From Bordetella genomosp. 9 (lineage in GTDB: Bacteria > Pseudomonadota > Gammaproteobacteria > Burkholderiales > Burkholderiaceae_B), in assembly GCF_002119725.1 (NCBI RefSeq), contig NZ_CP021109.1, forward strand, positions 1-64,000: a stretch of DNA of 64,000 nt, given 5' to 3'. This document shows, in pieces, positions 61,143 through 64,000 of this stretch (position 1 is the stretch's first letter; every line of letters starts with the position of its first letter). The position numbers and the translations under genes are program-made. The notes below the pieces were generated by a model. That model searched no databases and was not told the DNA's origin. It saw only the letters and a program-made list of their open reading frames with translations.

Positions 61143-62153
61143 ATGCCGCAATTGCTCAACAAGGCGCTGCGCGCCGCCGTCCTGGCCATGGGCCTGATGG
61201 GCGCCGCCGCTCATGCGCAGAATGCCGTCTGCTATAACTGCCCGCCGGAATGGGCCGACTGGGGCACTCAGCTCAAGGCCATCAAGGAAAAAACCGGCAT
61301 CCAGGTGCCCGGCGACAACAAGAACTCGGGGCAGGCCCTGGCTTCGATGGCGGCGGAACGCGCGAATCCGGTGGCCGACGTTGTCTATCTTGGCGTGACG
61401 TTCGGCATCCAGGCCGTGAAGGACAACCTGGTGCAGCCCTACAAGCCCGCGCACTGGAACGATATCCCCGCCGGCATGAAAGACCCCGACGGCAAGTGGT
61501 TCGCCATCCATTCCGGCACGCTTGGCTTCATGGTCAATGTGGACGCCCTGCAGGGCAAGCCCGTGCCGCAATCCTGGAACGATCTGCTCAAGCCCGAGTA
61601 TCGGGGCATGGTGGGATACCTGGACCCGGCGTCGGCTTTCGTCGGCTACGTCGGCGCCGTGGCGCTCAACCAGGCGCTGGGCGGCACGCTGGACGACTTC
61701 GGCCCGGCCATGGAATGGTTCAAGAAGATGCGCGCCAACGCCCCCATCGTGCCGAAACAGACCGCCTACGCGCGTGTGCTCTCCGGCGAGATTCCGATCC
61801 TGATCGATTACGACTTCAATGCCTATCGCGCGAAGTACAAGGATGGCGCCAACGTACAGTTCGTGATCCCGAAGGAAGGCACGATCGCGGTCCCCTACGT
61901 GATGAGCCTGGTGGCGAACGCGCCGCATGCCGACAACGGCCGCAAGGTGCTGGATTTCACGCTGTCCGATGAAGGCCAGGCGATTTGGGCGAACGCCTTC
62001 CTGCGGCCGGTGCGCGCCAGCGCGGTCTCGCCCGAAGCGCAGAAGAAATTCCTGCCGGCATCCGAGTACGCGCGGGCGGGCACCGTGGATTACGCGAAGA
62101 TGGCCGCGGTGCAGCGCGCATTCTCCGAGCGCTATTCCAGGGAAGCCAACTGA
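61143..62153 (+). CDS. ABC transporter periplasmic substrate-binding protein
   Basis: 336 residues. Signal peptide (MPQLLNKALRAAVLAMGLMGAAAHAQ). Mature domain of the spermidine/putrescine/iron-type extracellular binding family (PDGKWFAIHSGTLGFMVN, GYLDPASAFVGYV, LDYDFNAYRAKY-like region). Starts 11 bp after the LacI gene. A pair CYNC near the mature N-terminus is unusual. Ligand unknown; polyamine, sugar phosphate or iron. Confidence 0.88.
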   Translation: MPQLLNKALRAAVLAMGLMGAAAHAQNAVCYNCPPEWADWGTQLKAIKEKTGIQVPGDNKNSGQALASMAAERANPVADVVYLGVTFGIQAVKDNLVQPYKPAHWNDIPAGMKDPDGKWFAIHSGTLGFMVNVDALQGKPVPQSWNDLLKPEYRGMVGYLDPASAFVGYVGAVALNQALGGTLDDFGPAMEWFKKMRANAPIVPKQTAYARVLSGEIPILIDYDFNAYRAKYKDGANVQFVIPKEGTIAVPYVMSLVANAPHADNGRKVLDFTLSDEGQAIWANAFLRPVRASAVSPEAQKKFLPASEYARAGTVDYAKMAAVQRAFSERYSREAN

Positions 62154-62154
62154 C

Positions 62155-62970
62155 ATGGCCCGCCGCGGTTGGATGTTGTTCGCGGCGCCGGCCGCGGCGC
62201 TGTTTCTCGCTTTCTGGCTGCTGCCGATGATACGTCTTGCCGCCGCCGGGTTCACCGTGCGCGATGGCGCCAGCGCGTACTGGGCGGTGCTGACGCATGC
62301 GCAATACTGGCGCAGCCTGTTCAATACCGCGGCGCTGTCATTGGCCGCCACGTTCGCCACGCTGCTCGCGGCCTTGCCCGTGGGCCGCTTTCTGGCGGCG
62401 CATCCGCGCTTTCCGGGACGCGGCCTGTTGATGGGCATGCTGACCTTTCCGCTGGCGTTTCCCGGTGTGGTCGTCGGCTTCCTGATCATTCTTCTGGCCG
62501 GGCGCCAGGGAATCGCCAGCACGGTATCGCGTTGGCTGACGGGCGAACCGCTGGTGTTCGCGTATGGCATGGGCGGCCTCTTCCTGGGCTACCTGTATTT
62601 TTCCTTGCCGCGCACCATCGGCATGGTCGCGGCCGCGGCATCGCAGGTGGACCGGGCCATGCTGGAAGCGGCCTGCACATTGGGAGCCGGCGGTTGGCGC
62701 CGCTTCGTGGACGTGGAGCTGCCCGCCCTGCGGCCGGCGCTGTCGGCGGCGGGCGCAATGTGCTTCGCCACCAGCATGGGCGCGTTCGGCACGGTGTTCA
62801 CGCTCGGCACGCAGATCGACGTCCTGCCGGTCACCATCTACAACGAGTTCACCAACTACGCGAACATTCCCGTCGCGGCCGCGCTTTCCATCGTGCTGGG
62901 CGGGGTGACATGGGCGGTTCTGTATGCGGCCCACAATCTATCCGGCGAGCGTGCCGGCGCGGCGGCCTGA
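62155..62970 (+). CDS. ABC transporter permease, first
   Basis: 271 residues, about six membrane segments. Binding-protein-dependent permease with the EAA-type loop AMLEAACTLGAGGWRRFVDVELPALRPAL. ATG 62155 follows the binding-protein stop by one base. Confidence 0.9.
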   Translation: MARRGWMLFAAPAAALFLAFWLLPMIRLAAAGFTVRDGASAYWAVLTHAQYWRSLFNTAALSLAATFATLLAALPVGRFLAAHPRFPGRGLLMGMLTFPLAFPGVVVGFLIILLAGRQGIASTVSRWLTGEPLVFAYGMGGLFLGYLYFSLPRTIGMVAAAASQVDRAMLEAACTLGAGGWRRFVDVELPALRPALSAAGAMCFATSMGAFGTVFTLGTQIDVLPVTIYNEFTNYANIPVAAALSIVLGGVTWAVLYAAHNLSGERAGAAA

Positions 62971-62974
62971 GGCA

Positions 62975-63826
62975 ATGACGATGCGTTCATCTTCCATGGA
63001 ATCCCGCCTGGGGCTGCTTGCCACGCTGGTGGTCGCGGCCTTCCTGATCGGCCCGGTGATTCTGTCCGTGCTTGCGGGCCTGACGCGCAACGCCTTCGTC
63101 GGCGTGTCCAGTGGTTTGACGCTGCGTTGGGTTGAACAGGTGTGGGCGTTGTATGCCGATACGGTCTGGCGTTCGCTGGCGATCGCCGTGGCCACGCTGG
63201 CGGTGTGCCTGCTGGCCGGCGTGCCGGCCGCCTGGACTTTGACGGTGCACCGCGGCCGTGCCGCGCGCGCCTTCGAGGCCCTGCTGACGCTTCCGGTCGC
63301 CGTCCCCGGGCTGGCGACCGCGCTGGCCCTCATCGTGTCGTGGGGCTCTGTCGGGGCGCTGCGCGGCAGCACCGCGTTCATCATCATCGGCCACGTGCTG
63401 TTCACGCTGCCCTTCATGGTGCGGGCGGCGCGCGCGAGCATGGAGCTGGCCGACCTCGCCAACCTGGACGAGGCGGCGGCCACGCTGGGCGCATCGATCG
63501 CGCAGCGCTTTCTGCACATCGTGGTTCCCAATGCGGTGCCCGGCATCCTGACGGGCTCGCTGACCGTGCTGACCCTCTCGGTCGGCGAATTCAATCTCAC
63601 CTGGCTGCTGCATACCCCCTTGACCAAGACCTTGCCTGTCGGCCTGGCCGATAGCTACGCGTCGATGCGGTTGGAGGTAGGTTCGGCCTACACGCTGGTA
63701 TTCCTCCTGATGATCATGCCCTTGCTTCTCGGCCTGCAATGGTTCGCCAGCCGCGCCACCGACAGCCGGCGCGGCGGCCGCCTGCGCGCCCCCGCGGCGC
63801 TGCCCGACGCGGGAGCGGCGCGATGA
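62975..63826 (+). CDS. ABC transporter permease, second
   Basis: About 283 residues, about six membrane segments, with the EAA-type loop [21 protein letters not shown]. It starts at ATG 62975, 4 bp after the first permease gene (GAGG upstream), and overlaps the ATPase gene by 4 bases (ATGA). Confidence 0.9.
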   Translation: MTMRSSSMESRLGLLATLVVAAFLIGPVILSVLAGLTRNAFVGVSSGLTLRWVEQVWALYADTVWRSLAIAVATLAVCLLAGVPAAWTLTVHRGRAARAFEALLTLPVAVPGLATALALIVSWGSVGALRGSTAFIIIGHVLFTLPFMVRAARASMELADLANLDEAAATLGASIAQRFLHIVVPNAVPGILTGSLTVLTLSVGEFNLTWLLHTPLTKTLPVGLADSYASMRLEVGSAYTLVFLLMIMPLLLGLQWFASRATDSRRGGRLRAPAALPDAGAAR

Positions 63827-64000
63827 ACGTTCCCCATGCGTCCGTGAAGATTTCCCTGCATCGGTGCGCCAAAACGTGGCCGGACGGCACCCGGGCCTTG
63901 CATCCGGTGGATCTGGATGTGCAAGGCGGCGCCACGCTCGCGCTGCTGGGGCCGTCCGGCTGCGGCAAGACCACGCTGTTGCGCATGATCTGCGGATTGG
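63823..64000 (+). CDS. ABC transporter ATP-binding protein (partial)
   Basis: Only the first 59 codons are inside the window. They include the Walker A loop [17 protein letters not shown]. It overlaps the second permease in an ATGA. It completes a LacI-controlled importer; the remaining domains lie beyond base 64000. Confidence 0.9.
   Translation, partial: MNVPHASVKISLHRCAKTWPDGTRALHPVDLDVQGGATLALLGPSGCGKTTLLRMICGL

Overview
The window reads as the origin-proximal part of a high-GC betaproteobacterial chromosome. It starts exactly at the dnaA start codon and continues dnaA-dnaN-gyrB. Bug-family solute receptors, DUF4148 secreted proteins, a Liu leucine-degradation cluster under a MerR regulator, UdgX and a GluQ-RS/Smg neighbourhood together suggest Alcaligenaceae, most likely Bordetella or a close relative. 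That assignment is inference from gene content; no rRNA or tRNA gene was seen.

Layout. 1-5212: dnaA, dnaN, gyrB. 5213-6302: a gene-free island with two inverted 200-bp hairpin elements, smaller hairpins sharing one loop, and degenerate 62-bp tandem repeats. 6303-13911: a LysR regulator divergent from a seven-gene catabolic operon (iron alcohol dehydrogenase, TauD-type dioxygenase, Bug receptor, FMN hydroxy-acid dehydrogenase, NTF2-like protein, FAH-family hydrolase, quinone oxidoreductase). 13924-18984: a PAS-LuxR regulator, two tiny hydrophilic proteins, UdgX, a DUF4148 protein, XdhC and an SMP-30 hydrolase. 19029-25609: acylphosphatase, an alpha/beta hydrolase that lacks its catalytic serine, a phytanoyl-CoA-type dioxygenase, small metabolic genes, ribB behind an FMN riboswitch, and a SET-domain methyltransferase. 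25684-29594: an Lrp regulator divergent from an acetolactate synthase, then an aldehyde dehydrogenase. 29922-39490: topoisomerase III with a histone-H1-like tail, a large membrane protein, GluQ-RS, Smg, a D-threonine aldolase-like enzyme and an ArgD-like aminotransferase. 39892-48308: the second DUF4148 protein and the liu cluster with its regulator and operators. 48349-57652: LysE exporter, MetC, DsbA, SPOR protein, ArgS and an RHS protein with a C-terminal lipase domain. 57750-64000: DUF1840 protein, a conserved hypothetical, an amidase, then a LacI regulator followed by an ABC importer that runs off the window.

How the genes work together. Three regulator-operon units look self-contained, each with a palindrome in the right place: LysR (7216-7230), the MerR-type LiuR (46716-46731 and 47179-47193) and LacI (60071-60084). 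The two DUF4148 genes, 23 kb apart, share a two-palindrome promoter region and so probably answer to one regulator.

The most unusual structure is the 5.2-6.2 kb island. Its 328-bp inverted arms are exactly collinear. Each arm holds a 200-bp element whose 32-bp terminal repeats differ between the copies but match within each copy, which points to selection on base pairing or to unusual recombination.
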